Of a DNA stretch of 64,000 nt, positions 19,231 through 28,080 are shown piece after piece. Where the stretch lies: assembly GCF_003473295.1 (NCBI RefSeq), contig NZ_QRMP01000005.1:89554-153553 (forward strand), given 5' to 3'. The translations under genes and the position numbers were made by a program. The DNA comes from Parabacteroides sp. AM08-6 (GTDB taxonomy: Bacteria > Bacteroidota > Bacteroidia > Bacteroidales > Tannerellaceae). The notes beneath the pieces were generated by a model, which searched no databases, was not told where the DNA came from, and worked only from the letters and a program-made list of their open reading frames with translations. The number at the start of each line of letters is the position of its first letter. The stretch's first letter is position 1.

Positions 19231-20501
19231 GATTTATTGATTTTTGAGAGTGAAGTCTCGATTCCATAAGCAGCCCATATGATAATGACAAAAAGAAAAG
19301 GATAGTGATAACGAGGACTTACTGAAAATATACAAGTGCTCAATGTCCCTAATAGCAGAATGAGAAGTAGAAATCCTTTCCAGCTTAAAAGTTCTTTTAT
19401 ATGTTTTGCTATTGCATAAACAAAGAAAAATAAGATAACATAATAAACTAAACTTTTTAGCCCCATTGAAAAGATACGACTGATAAAGCTACTTTTACTG
19501 ACTTTATTATGCGCCGCCTTGTCTATGAATCCGTCGCCACCCAATATAGGACGATCTGGCCATGAATCTTCTATATATAAGCCTCCTAATTTCATTAAGT
19601 ATAATTTGCCAAATTGTCCGGGATTTTCTTTTATCCATTTTATAGCTCTTTGTCTCCATATGGAATCTTTCTGAGCGAATGTATAAGCTTGGGCATTACG
19701 GATATAGCAAGTATTGGTGGTATCTCCCATAAGAGACGTGGCAACACCTCCATAGGCCTTATCATTGGCTGTCATTATAAGGTTAACTCCTGATGTGCTT
19801 GATTGAAAGACATAATATCCTATTTTACTTTGTGTCTGAGTCCCAATTAAAATGATTATGCTAAAGAATGGTATTAATAAGACCGGATAACTTTTCCAGT
19901 TATATTTCTTAAGGAACATATAAAACAAAGCAACCGGGAGAAAAATAATTGTTAACGGTCGTATCCAGTTGGCCAAAGCAAATAGAATCCCAGCAACAAC
20001 CAGTTTCCAATATTTATTAGACAGGCACAAACAAAAAGAAGTTAAGGCCAAAAACAGAAAAGGAATTTCTGTTCCTGCCGGAAGAACAATCATACTATTA
20101 GAGTAAAGAATACAATAACATAGCACAGAAATATAAGCGGTACGAATGGAGAAAAATCTTTTGGCAAGCCACCAGACTTCATATAAAATAGCTATGTTCA
20201 TCAATAAGTTGAAAAACATGTTCAGCTTAAGTGTTCCAAATATCTTCAGTTGGCATATAAAGAAGTTTATTAGTCCGGGAGCCCAAATAAACGCATCATA
20301 GATATGTTTTCTCATCGGATACCATTCTCCGCAATCGAAACAATCTTGAGCTATTTTTAAGTAAACTCCTTGATCGCTTCTTTGTGGTGTATCATAAAAT
20401 ACATAAATGAGTATCAGTTGTATGAATATCCATAACAAAACACCGATTATTGTAGTCTTCTTTAATAAGCCTGTTGAATTTAGGGTCTCTTTTTGTTTCA
20501 T
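19227..20501 (-). CDS. GT-C glycosyltransferase (GT39/ArnT-like)
   Basis: A 424-aa protein with about 11 membrane helices. The first periplasmic loop contains TPQRSDQGVYLKIAQDCF (about 38-55), with acidic residues where GT-C enzymes hold the catalytic Asp. Enzymes of this class take sugar from a polyprenyl-phosphate donor on the outer face of the inner membrane. Its overlap with the DPPR-like gene suggests that pair makes and uses one lipid-linked pentose donor. It also overlaps the upstream GT4 gene by 4 nt. Confidence 0.75.
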   Translation of the reverse strand: MKQKETLNSTGLLKKTTIIGVLLWIFIQLILIYVFYDTPQRSDQGVYLKIAQDCFDCGEWYPMRKHIYDAFIWAPGLINFFICQLKIFGTLKLNMFFNLLMNIAILYEVWWLAKRFFSIRTAYISVLCYCILYSNSMIVLPAGTEIPFLFLALTSFCLCLSNKYWKLVVAGILFALANWIRPLTIIFLPVALFYMFLKKYNWKSYPVLLIPFFSIIILIGTQTQSKIGYYVFQSSTSGVNLIMTANDKAYGGVATSLMGDTTNTCYIRNAQAYTFAQKDSIWRQRAIKWIKENPGQFGKLYLMKLGGLYIEDSWPDRPILGGDGFIDKAAHNKVSKSSFISRIFSMGLKSLVYYVILFFFVYAIAKHIKELLSWKGFLLLILLLGTLSTCIFSVSPRYHYPFLFVIIIWAAYGIETSLSKINKS

Positions 20502-21595
20502 AAGTGTATTATATTTTGATAGATGTGTAATGTTTTCTGCGCAATGTTATCCCAGTTATATTCCTTCAAATTGTATTGAGGATGATATTCTGCTGTACTT
20601 AGTTTAGAGATTAATTTATCTTTTAAATCCTCCGGCTTATTGATGTCAAAGTAATGGTTTGGAGCTAATTTAACAGAAATATTCGCAGGGATATTGCTCA
20701 CAAGTACATCTATATTATGACTCATCGCTTCTAGCAGTGTGATGGGTAATCCTTCATGGGAAGAGGGCAGTACAAATAATCTCGCATTTGAGTAAAGTTC
20801 CTGTAGTTTCTCTCCTTTTATCATCCCTGTCAGAATAATGCTGTTTTTCATCGCATTTTCTTTAAGCGTTTTGGAGTAATTTGTTTCGAAATCCGCATCA
20901 CCGGCAATTACCAGTTTGTAATCGTTGTTGTTTAGAGAGATATATGCTTCAATCAATTTATCAAATCTTTTTTCTTGTACGAATCTTCCGACTGCAAGTA
21001 TATATTTTCCGGGTTGGAGATTCAGGGACGATATATACGTTGTTGAATTACTTTGCGGGAGCATGGTTACTCCGTTATATATTAAATGTACATTTTTTGT
21101 CCGGCTATACTTCTTTTTAAGGATATCGGTGATAACCGTTGATATTGCAATTATCCCATCAGCTAATTTTGCAGCAAAATATTCGCCGAGCTTTAAAATA
21201 GATTTGGCAAAGAAACCCCATTTTTCCCGATTATAGTCGGGGCCATGATGAGTCATGACGACTTTAAGTCCCAACATTTTTGCAAAAGGAATGGTTATAG
21301 CCGGACCTATAGCATGAATGTGGACGATGTCTGCTTTCACTTTATAGGCATAAAATATGCCCAGAAAAGTATGAAAAGCCGCTTCCACCCCTATTATTTT
21401 AGGAGAAATGATGTCTTTGAATGAAACATTTTTATAGTTTTTGAGCGGAGGATTTTCCTGAATGTATCCTTTTCTTCGAACCACGATAATTTGACACCCC
21501 ATCTTTGCTAGTCTGGGGTACAATTCTTCGCAATGAGTTTCAATACCTCCTTGAATATTCGGGAATCCTCTTAGGCCAACAACTACAACTTTCAT
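20498..21595 (-). CDS. Glycosyltransferase, GT4 with DUF1972-type N-terminus
   Basis: A 365-aa GT-B enzyme. The N-terminal GLRGFPNIQGGIETHCEEL (8-26) is the glycine-rich acceptor-side signature of DUF1972/rhamnosyltransferase-like proteins. The donor side has VGRFVQEKRFDKLIEA (about 206-221) and the E-x7-E motif HEGLPITLLEAMSH (about 288-301). It probably transfers a sugar such as rhamnose or a relative in the cytoplasm. It starts 2 nt after the radical SAM gene ends. Confidence 0.85.
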   Translation of the reverse strand: MKVVVVGLRGFPNIQGGIETHCEELYPRLAKMGCQIIVVRRKGYIQENPPLKNYKNVSFKDIISPKIIGVEAAFHTFLGIFYAYKVKADIVHIHAIGPAITIPFAKMLGLKVVMTHHGPDYNREKWGFFAKSILKLGEYFAAKLADGIIAISTVITDILKKKYSRTKNVHLIYNGVTMLPQSNSTTYISSLNLQPGKYILAVGRFVQEKRFDKLIEAYISLNNNDYKLVIAGDADFETNYSKTLKENAMKNSIILTGMIKGEKLQELYSNARLFVLPSSHEGLPITLLEAMSHNIDVLVSNIPANISVKLAPNHYFDINKPEDLKDKLISKLSTAEYHPQYNLKEYNWDNIAQKTLHIYQNIIHL

Positions 21596-21597
21596 TT

Positions 21598-22671
21598 TTA
21601 TCTCTGTTTTAGATTCCCTTGCTCGGGGGATTGCCCTACGTCATACCACTTCTTTTCCAAACAAAGAGGACGGTTTAATAAGCTGTTCATTTTGTTTTTC
21701 AATACCCAACCTAAAGGATATTGAATATATTTTTTCATTACAGGTGAAGCGGTACCTACCATCCAACAGTTTTTAGGGCATGTTCTGACTTTCTCTCTGA
21801 CTTTGTTTGCCTGTTCGCTTTCCCAGATTTCACTGAAGTTGCTCGCTTGTAAAATATTCCCCATACTTTCTTTCCAGTATCTTTCCTCCAGACCATTGCA
21901 AGGATATACTTCACCGTAAGGGTCGACAAAGAAATTAACCAATCCGGCCTCACAAGGTAATATTCTTCTGTTTCCTTCAATATAATTGATAAGTCCGTTA
22001 TTAAAAAATGCCCTGAACCACGCTTTAGGAGAATGCTCTTTAAATTGGAGACGTATCAATTCTTCAAAGTCTTTGATGACTTTATCTTTATTGGTTATGC
22101 AATTGTCATACTTATGAAAGTAGTATGAATTGTGGAATGCAGCTGTTGCAAATTCCATATTTAGATTTTTGGAAAGTCTGTATAAAGAGAGCATATCCTC
22201 GGAATTATTGTTTGATACTGTAATACCGAAACCAATGTCTTTTATGCCCATGTCACGTAGCTCCAAGAGGGTCTTCAGCCCTTTGTCGAAACCTCCTTGT
22301 TGTCCCCGAAGTTCGTCGTTCTTCATAGAAAGTCCTTCAATGCTTATACGGATACCGATTTTAGGATATTGTTTAGCCAACGCTATAATCCTGTCGCTAA
22401 ACCATCCGGATGTTGAAATTACTACACGGGGAGATTTTGAAAATAAAACATCTACAATCTCGTTTAAATCTTCTCGAACAAAGGGTTCTCCCCCCGTAAT
22501 ATTGACAAACTTGACATTCGGTAAAATCTCCAGGTCTTTTGCCTTGATTTCTTTACTTTTTTCTGTCGGATGTTGCCAAATATTACACATTTTGCAGCGC
22601 ATAGGGCAACGATATGTTGTAATAATACACATATCTGTTGGCGCTAATATATTATTTTGTTTATTGTTCAT
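21598..22671 (-). CDS. Radical SAM/SPASM-domain protein
   Basis: A 357-aa radical SAM enzyme. The CxxxCxxC cluster motif is at Cys22, Cys26 and Cys29. FVNITGGEPF (about 55-64) is the GGE SAM-binding motif. The C-terminal part has the Cys pattern of a SPASM-type auxiliary cluster (LPCEAG, VYPCNG, CPKNCW). Most SPASM proteins modify peptides, but no precursor-peptide gene is visible and the gene is embedded among glycosyltransferases. It overlaps the upstream GT by 11 nt. The substrate may be a sugar, a lipid carrier or a protein linked to the polymer. Confidence 0.85.
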   Translation of the reverse strand: MNNKQNNILAPTDMCIITTYRCPMRCKMCNIWQHPTEKSKEIKAKDLEILPNVKFVNITGGEPFVREDLNEIVDVLFSKSPRVVISTSGWFSDRIIALAKQYPKIGIRISIEGLSMKNDELRGQQGGFDKGLKTLLELRDMGIKDIGFGITVSNNNSEDMLSLYRLSKNLNMEFATAAFHNSYYFHKYDNCITNKDKVIKDFEELIRLQFKEHSPKAWFRAFFNNGLINYIEGNRRILPCEAGLVNFFVDPYGEVYPCNGLEERYWKESMGNILQASNFSEIWESEQANKVREKVRTCPKNCWMVGTASPVMKKYIQYPLGWVLKNKMNSLLNRPLCLEKKWYDVGQSPEQGNLKQR

Positions 22672-23854
22672 ATATTTGAATTAGGTTGTTGTAAAATGTT
22701 TCTGCGGAAAATTTGTCTTGTGCATTCTTTGCTATTGTAGCAAATGGATATGTATCGTTGTATAACTTGATACTATCTGTTATTTTTTCTTTCATTTCTT
22801 CTTTGCTGAGAGGAGTAAACAAATCACCGTTTTCTCCTGATTCTATTAATTCCGGAATACCTCCGATTCGAGAACCTATCACCGGAGTCCCAACGCATAA
22901 AGCTTCGATAATGCTGAAAGGGTTATTCTCATACCAGATGGATGGAACAACAGAAAAACGAGCTTTGCCTACAATCTCTAATACTTTTTCTCTAGGTTGT
23001 TGCCCTAAGAAATGAATGTGTTTATGGTTGTATTTTTGTTTTAAGTATCCGGAAAGCTCACCATCTCCTACTATTTTTAGTGTGTAAGGGATGTCTTGGG
23101 CTGCTTGTAATAATCGTTCCACTCCTTTTTCCGGAGATAATCTCCCTACATAACAGTAATAGTCCTCTTTTTGAAAGCTGTGAACTGTTGTTGACGGGCT
23201 TTCGATAAAATTATGAAGGACTTGTATTTTGTTGCTGTTGTAACCTGCTTTAACCATCATTCCCTTCAAAAAATGGCTGGGGCTAATAAAAGTATCCGTG
23301 TATTTTTCCAGGATATTTTTGTTCCACACACATGCCTCCAAGAAAGCGATGAAACTACCGGCAAAGCTGTTTTTCATACATTTATGTTGCAGTACGGCAT
23401 ATTTATTATGCAAGCAGAGCTCACATGTGCTATTATCCCTGAGACAGGTGTATACCGGACAGATAAGCTTGTAGTCATGTAATGTCCAAACAGTCTTTAT
23501 CCCTTTAGATGCCGCAAGTTTTATTATGTAAGGGGACAGATAGGAATGAATATTATGTGCATGCAATATATCAGGATGAAAGGTTTCCAATAATTGATTA
23601 AACTTCTTTTTTACCTCATGTGAAAAGAATATTCTATCTGTCGCTTTGATTTTTGTATATAATCCTCCTTGCGTAAATTTAATTTCTGAAGGGAAATATT
23701 GATTCCATTCCCCTTGAATATTAAGCGGATGTTCAGTGCTGAATATGGCGACTTCATGCCCCTTTTGTCTCAGTAAACGCTCTAATGTAAGCGTTGCCGT
23801 ACAATCTCCACCTCTTGGGTAATAAAATTTATTTACGAGAAGTATCTTAGCCAT
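22661..23854 (-). CDS. Glycosyltransferase, GT4
   Basis: A 397-aa GT-B enzyme. The acceptor side has NKFYYPRGGDCTATLTLERL (about 8-27). The donor side has YVGRLSPEKGVERLL (about 227-241) and SIIEALCVGTPVIGSRIGG (about 327-345), which includes the second Glu of the E-x7-E motif. Between Cys137 and Cys158 it has a Cys cluster (CPVYTC, CELC, HKC) seen in a subset of GT4 proteins. It overlaps the Wzy-like gene by 8 nt and the radical SAM gene by 11 nt, so expression is tightly coupled. Confidence 0.85.
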   Translation of the reverse strand: MAKILLVNKFYYPRGGDCTATLTLERLLRQKGHEVAIFSTEHPLNIQGEWNQYFPSEIKFTQGGLYTKIKATDRIFFSHEVKKKFNQLLETFHPDILHAHNIHSYLSPYIIKLAASKGIKTVWTLHDYKLICPVYTCLRDNSTCELCLHNKYAVLQHKCMKNSFAGSFIAFLEACVWNKNILEKYTDTFISPSHFLKGMMVKAGYNSNKIQVLHNFIESPSTTVHSFQKEDYYCYVGRLSPEKGVERLLQAAQDIPYTLKIVGDGELSGYLKQKYNHKHIHFLGQQPREKVLEIVGKARFSVVPSIWYENNPFSIIEALCVGTPVIGSRIGGIPELIESGENGDLFTPLSKEEMKEKITDSIKLYNDTYPFATIAKNAQDKFSAETFYNNLIQIYEQ

Positions 23855-25094
23855 GAGACTTATTTATTGTGACTTTTGTTTGATAGTTATTTTGTGCTCG
23901 TTTGAGGTCTGATAAGATAAGGCCTAAAAGCATCATCATGAATAGTCCTCGATTATGAGTTATCGTTGAATCGGAGGTACACTCGATGAGAAAGAATATA
24001 ATAATCATGAGTGCAAGTAGCGCATCTTTAGGTGATATGCGATATTTTTTTAGAGTCTGTATACCTAGATTTCCCCAGAATGTAAAAAATAGAATGACAC
24101 CGACAATACCAAATTGGGCTAAGGCCGGATAGTAAGTGTCAGAAATAAAAGCAGCGTCCCCTTTGGTTAATCCATAGATGTTATCTAATCCATATATATT
24201 GTATATATCGGAGTAGTAAATACCGGATGCATACGTGGCGTAGGAAGCGAAACCGGACCCAAATGGGAAAAAATCTATAAATACATCTGTCGAATAAAAA
24301 TATAAAGCAGCACGTGCTATAGTATCTTGTATTTTTTCATCATAACGTACGAAATCTCCGCCTCCTAGAAAATACAAATTTATTTTTTTATATGTAAATG
24401 CTATGACTAATAGGGCTGTTATTGATAACAATGTGATGGTCTTGAAATTAATTTTTATTTTGGACGAATGACTAGTAAATATAAGTAGTGCTACGCTGAT
24501 AATGAAAAATCCATAGAATTTCGAGCGGGCAGAGAACATTCCTGTTAATAGTAAAAGAACAAAAATGATTTTATCTTTTTCCGTGAAGTTGCTGCAATAG
24601 AGATACAAAAGACTGACGATTGAAACTGCCGTAGCCAATCTGGAAGGATGCTTTAATGTGTACTTTATACTATCCGGGTACACTAAATACAGTATGCCGA
24701 TACCTAATAAGTAGAAACCGAGTACAATACATATCTCACAAATTAGCTTTTTGTAAACGGGTGAAATTCTTGGTTTTATTGCATAGACACAAAAAAAACC
24801 GAGATAAGGTTTATATTGTATAACGAAATCAGTGATAATACCGGCCTTGGTGTTGCTGTTTATGTAAAAAGAATAAAACAGATAAAACAAAAAAACAGCA
24901 GTTGTTATTATAAACATTTTATTTATTTCCCATTTGGGAGTTGAAAATATATATTTGAGGTATAGAATAAACAGTATAAGTGAGCATATCTCATCTGTAT
25001 AAGCGAATCCTATTGTGTCATAGAATATTACCCCAAAAATGAGAGTGAAAAGAAGTAATCTGTAAAAGTTTTTATCTATGAATTCTTGTAACAT
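23847..25094 (-). CDS. Wzy-like O-antigen polymerase/ligase family protein
   Basis: A 415-aa protein with about ten to twelve membrane helices and one larger extracytoplasmic loop (about 255-320, rich in Tyr, Gly and Asp). The last part (STITHNRGLFMMMLLGLILS) matches the usual Wzy C-terminal helices. It should polymerise repeat units on the periplasmic side. A ligase role cannot be excluded, since both belong to the Wzy_C/O-antigen ligase superfamily. It is the first gene of the long leftward operon from the promoter at 25218-25248. Confidence 0.8.
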   Translation of the reverse strand: MLQEFIDKNFYRLLLFTLIFGVIFYDTIGFAYTDEICSLILFILYLKYIFSTPKWEINKMFIITTAVFLFYLFYSFYINSNTKAGIITDFVIQYKPYLGFFCVYAIKPRISPVYKKLICEICIVLGFYLLGIGILYLVYPDSIKYTLKHPSRLATAVSIVSLLYLYCSNFTEKDKIIFVLLLLTGMFSARSKFYGFFIISVALLIFTSHSSKIKINFKTITLLSITALLVIAFTYKKINLYFLGGGDFVRYDEKIQDTIARAALYFYSTDVFIDFFPFGSGFASYATYASGIYYSDIYNIYGLDNIYGLTKGDAAFISDTYYPALAQFGIVGVILFFTFWGNLGIQTLKKYRISPKDALLALMIIIFFLIECTSDSTITHNRGLFMMMLLGLILSDLKRAQNNYQTKVTINKSHG

Positions 25095-25217
25095 TTACTA
25101 TTGATAGCTTTTGATGAATAACGTTTCTCCTTATCTTTTATTGTATCACTGAGGCATTGTTTTTCTACCGATGACGGGATTGTCATCTTTTGAGGTGCTT
25201 GCAGTATATACAATTGA

Positions 25218-25248
25218 CAAAGATAGTAGTTTCTGTCAGGACCACAAA
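25218..25248 (-). promoter_or_regulatory. Main promoter of the leftward polysaccharide arm
   Basis: On the minus strand TTTG (25248-25245), exactly 19 nt, TATCTTTG (25225-25218). This is a full match to the Bacteroidetes consensus. Transcription would start near 25211, with a leader of about 117 nt before the ATG at 25094. The leader can form a 6-bp hairpin (GATGAC/GTCATC). No UpxY-type antiterminator gene is seen next to it. Confidence 0.8.
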
Positions 25249-25301
25249 ACGGAGTGATTTTAAAAATGAATTTTAAAGGGCGGAAAATGCAATGAAGTCT
25301 G

Positions 25302-25463
25302 TTAACGAGTTTTTTTCATTTCGTTTTTTAGTGCACATTTGCTACATCCGTGACAACAAGGCATATCCGTATTAGATGATTGAGTTAGAAAAGAATAGAT
25401 TTTCCAACCGATGTATCCAATAGTGATGACACCTATAATAATGATTGCTATTTCTTGCCACAT
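25302..25463 (-). CDS. FeoB-associated Cys-rich membrane protein
   Basis: 53 aa: one membrane helix (IAIIIIGVITIGYIGWKIY, about 5-23), then a tail with PCCHGCSKCALK. This is the size and pattern of the FeoB-associated Cys-rich family, thought to help ferrous iron transport, perhaps by metal or redox handling at the membrane. The ATG at 25463 is 5 nt past the feoAB stop. A longer reading starting at 25616 lies inside feoAB and adds sequence unlike the family. Confidence 0.85.
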   Translation of the reverse strand: MWQEIAIIIIGVITIGYIGWKIYSFLTQSSNTDMPCCHGCSKCALKNEMKKTR

Positions 25464-25468
25464 AATTG

Positions 25469-27952
25469 CTAACTGAATAAATGAATAAAAAAACTTCCCG
25501 TTTGGTAAACCACAAATGATACAATCCAAGCCAGAACACAGGTATAAACAATGACAAAGAAGCCCCATTTCCAAGAACCGGATTCGTTTACAATAGCCGA
25601 TATCGTTGCAATACACGGAAAATAGATGAGAACGAATAACATCAGACTAAGTGCAACGAGAGGGGTGAAGATAAGTTGACCTTCCGCATTTCTATCTTGT
25701 TTCAAGCGTTCGGATAGAATTTGGTTATCATCGGTCTCTCCGGTGTAAAGAACGCTCAAGGTACTGACTACAACCTCTTTGGCGGCCATGCCGGTAAGCA
25801 GACTAACGCTCATTTTCCAGTCAAAACCTAAAGGGGCTAATACGGGTTGGATTGCTCGTCCGATGTGTCCGATATATGAATTTTGCTGATGTTCTATCGC
25901 CTTTAAGCGTTCCAATTCGGCTATAGTTTCGGATTTTTCTTTCGAATCGATTTCTGCTTGTTCGATTTCTGCAATTTGTTTATCGAAAACTTCTCCTTTT
26001 TCCGTATGACGGGGAAAATATCCTAAAAACCAAATAATGATAGAAGCAAATAAGATGACTCCTCCCATTTTGTGAAGGTATTGTTTGGCTTTTTCCCACA
26101 TGTGTATCATAATGGATTTGCCGGTGGGCATTCTGTAGGGAGGGAGTTCCATGACAAAAGGAACGTCTTCTTCATTAAATAGGAAACGTTTGAATAAACG
26201 AGCCATTAAGACTGCCAATAGTATTCCTGTAACATATAAAGTGAGGAGTACAAAACTGGCATTATCCGGGAAAAAAGCTCCTGTCAATAAGACATATACC
26301 GGTAATCGCGCACTACAACTCATTAAGGGGTTTACCAACATGGTAATCATTCGGCTGTTCCGGCTCTCTATTGTACGGGAGGCCATGATAGCCGGAACAT
26401 TACATCCAAAACCCATGACAAGCGGAATGAACGATTTTCCGTGTAATCCCATTTTGTGCATTATCTTATCCATAATGAAAGCGGCACGCGCCATATATCC
26501 GGAATCTTCCATGAAAGAGATAAAGGCATATAATATCAAGATGTTAGGCAAGAAAACGATAACGCCTCCTACACCTCCGATGATACCATCTACCAACAGG
26601 TCTTTCAAGGGACCTTCACTCATATTGTCTCGAACAAAGCCTCCGATAATTCCAACAAGCGATTCTATCCAAGCCATAGGATATTCTCCCACCCGGAAAG
26701 TCGCTTCAAACATAATCCACATGAATAGGATAAAAATCGGAAATCCCAATACTTTGTGGGTTACGAATAAATCGATGATTTGAGTACTGGTAGCTTCTTT
26801 TATTTTACTTTGTTCGAACGTTTCTCGTAAAGCTCCGGAAATAAAACCGTAACGTGCATTTGTGAATGCCGTTTCGCAGTCTTCTTTTAGTAGTTCTTCA
26901 ATTTGAGTAATATTCCGATTACGTTCAAGTAGTATATTTTCAGAATTAGGCAACGCTTTTACAAAAGCCTCGACTTCCGGATCTCCTTCCAGTAATTTAA
27001 TGGATAAGTATCGCTTAGAAAGACTTTTTGTGACATTCCCATTCAATTTTAATTCATGTCTTACATTATAAATTGCTTTTTCCAGCACATCACCATAGTT
27101 TATGTGGATGTGGCGAAGTACAGGATCTTCTTCTTCGTAGACTTTAATTACGCGATTGAATAAATTTTCTATTCCGAAGCCTGTTTTACTGATTGTCGGG
27201 ATGATAGGTGTTCCAATCATGCGGGAAAGTGAATCATGGTCGAATTTATTCCCATGTCGTTCCAGTTCGTCATACATATTGAGTGCGATGACCATACGGA
27301 CATCCATGTCAATTAGTTGACAAGTAAGGTATAAATTGCGTTCCAGATTGGAAGCGTCAACCACATTGATGACGACATCCGGCTGTTCCATATTCAGATG
27401 TTTCCGGACATAAAGTTCTTCCGGCGTATAAGCTGAAAGAGAATAAGTTCCCGGAAGGTCTACTATTTTGAATGTATATCCATTTTGGTGGAAGGTCCCG
27501 GCTTTGGCATCAACGGTAACACCACTGTAATTTCCAACGTGTTCATGTGCTCCGGAAGCAAAATTGAAAAGCGAAGTTTTACCACAATTCGGATTTCCAA
27601 CCAAGGCGACATTAATTGTTTTTCCTTTATGTATGGCCATGGCCCGAAGGTCTTCACCGGAAGGGAGCGTATATGAAGTAACCGGGCGATTTTCATTGTC
27701 TTTGGAAGGGTGGGCATCCGCAAATTCAGTTGTGCTGACAACCTCAATCATGGCTGCATCATTACGTCTGAGGGATACATCATATCCCATTACACGATAA
27801 TGAATGGGGTCTTTGAGCGGTGCATTTTGAATGACATCAACTTCTTTTCCCCGGATAAATCCCATTTCGATAATGCGCTTGCGAAAAGCTCCGCGTCCCA
27901 TTACCTTAACAATAACCCCTTTTTCGCCTGTACGAAGTTCTGATAATCTCAT
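25469..27952 (-). CDS. feoB: Ferrous iron transporter, FeoA-FeoB fusion
   Basis: 827 aa from the ATG at 27952; an in-frame upstream start would add 18 residues in front of the conserved FeoA beginning MRLSELRTGEKG. Residues 1-75 are FeoA (SH3-like). The G domain follows, with GNPNCGKT (119-126), DLPG for G3 and NMYD for G4. The C-terminal part has the FeoB membrane helices, including the Gate motifs around MSCSARLPVYVLLTGAF. It imports Fe2+ through the inner membrane. FeoA-FeoB fusion is common in Bacteroidetes. The Cys-rich partner follows directly. Confidence 0.95.
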   Translation of the reverse strand: MRLSELRTGEKGVIVKVMGRGAFRKRIIEMGFIRGKEVDVIQNAPLKDPIHYRVMGYDVSLRRNDAAMIEVVSTTEFADAHPSKDNENRPVTSYTLPSGEDLRAMAIHKGKTINVALVGNPNCGKTSLFNFASGAHEHVGNYSGVTVDAKAGTFHQNGYTFKIVDLPGTYSLSAYTPEELYVRKHLNMEQPDVVINVVDASNLERNLYLTCQLIDMDVRMVIALNMYDELERHGNKFDHDSLSRMIGTPIIPTISKTGFGIENLFNRVIKVYEEEDPVLRHIHINYGDVLEKAIYNVRHELKLNGNVTKSLSKRYLSIKLLEGDPEVEAFVKALPNSENILLERNRNITQIEELLKEDCETAFTNARYGFISGALRETFEQSKIKEATSTQIIDLFVTHKVLGFPIFILFMWIMFEATFRVGEYPMAWIESLVGIIGGFVRDNMSEGPLKDLLVDGIIGGVGGVIVFLPNILILYAFISFMEDSGYMARAAFIMDKIMHKMGLHGKSFIPLVMGFGCNVPAIMASRTIESRNSRMITMLVNPLMSCSARLPVYVLLTGAFFPDNASFVLLTLYVTGILLAVLMARLFKRFLFNEEDVPFVMELPPYRMPTGKSIMIHMWEKAKQYLHKMGGVILFASIIIWFLGYFPRHTEKGEVFDKQIAEIEQAEIDSKEKSETIAELERLKAIEHQQNSYIGHIGRAIQPVLAPLGFDWKMSVSLLTGMAAKEVVVSTLSVLYTGETDDNQILSERLKQDRNAEGQLIFTPLVALSLMLFVLIYFPCIATISAIVNESGSWKWGFFVIVYTCVLAWIVSFVVYQTGSFFIHLFS

Positions 27953-27969
27953 TACTTTAAAATCTTGCG

Positions 27970-28000
27970 CAAAGGTAATATGAATACTTTGCAACATCAA
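27970..28000 (-). promoter_or_regulatory. Promoter for feoAB
   Basis: On the minus strand TTG (28000-27998), 20 nt, TACCTTTG (27977-27970), 17 nt from the ATG at 27952. No clear Fur box was recognised by eye. Confidence 0.6.
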
Positions 28001-28055
28001 TACCAATAAGTAGGTATTTTTTTTTAGTTCAGGTGGGTGTTTCCTGTATTTTACG

Positions 28056-28063
28056 TATGTTTG
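28056..28063 (+). promoter_or_regulatory. -7 element upstream of folK
   Basis: TATGTTTG fits TAnnTTTG and would give a leader of about 11 nt. A second match, TATTTTTG at 28069-28076, is too close to the ATG unless the message is leaderless. Confidence 0.4.
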
Positions 28064-28080
28064 TACAATATTTTTGCTAT

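Noticed and set aside
21598..22671. RiPP biosynthesis by the radical SAM/SPASM protein
   Set aside because: No precursor peptide, protease or exporter gene is visible; neighbours are all glycan genes.
22130..22684. 184-aa frame antisense to the radical SAM gene
   Set aside because: Shadow frame; the minus-strand gene has clear motifs and coupling to its neighbours.
25464..25616. Longer version of the Cys-rich protein starting at 25616
   Set aside because: The extra 51 residues overlap feoAB and do not match the family; the start at 25463 does.
26151..26783. 210-aa frame antisense to feoB
   Set aside because: It is a shadow of a well-supported gene, without any domain or start context.
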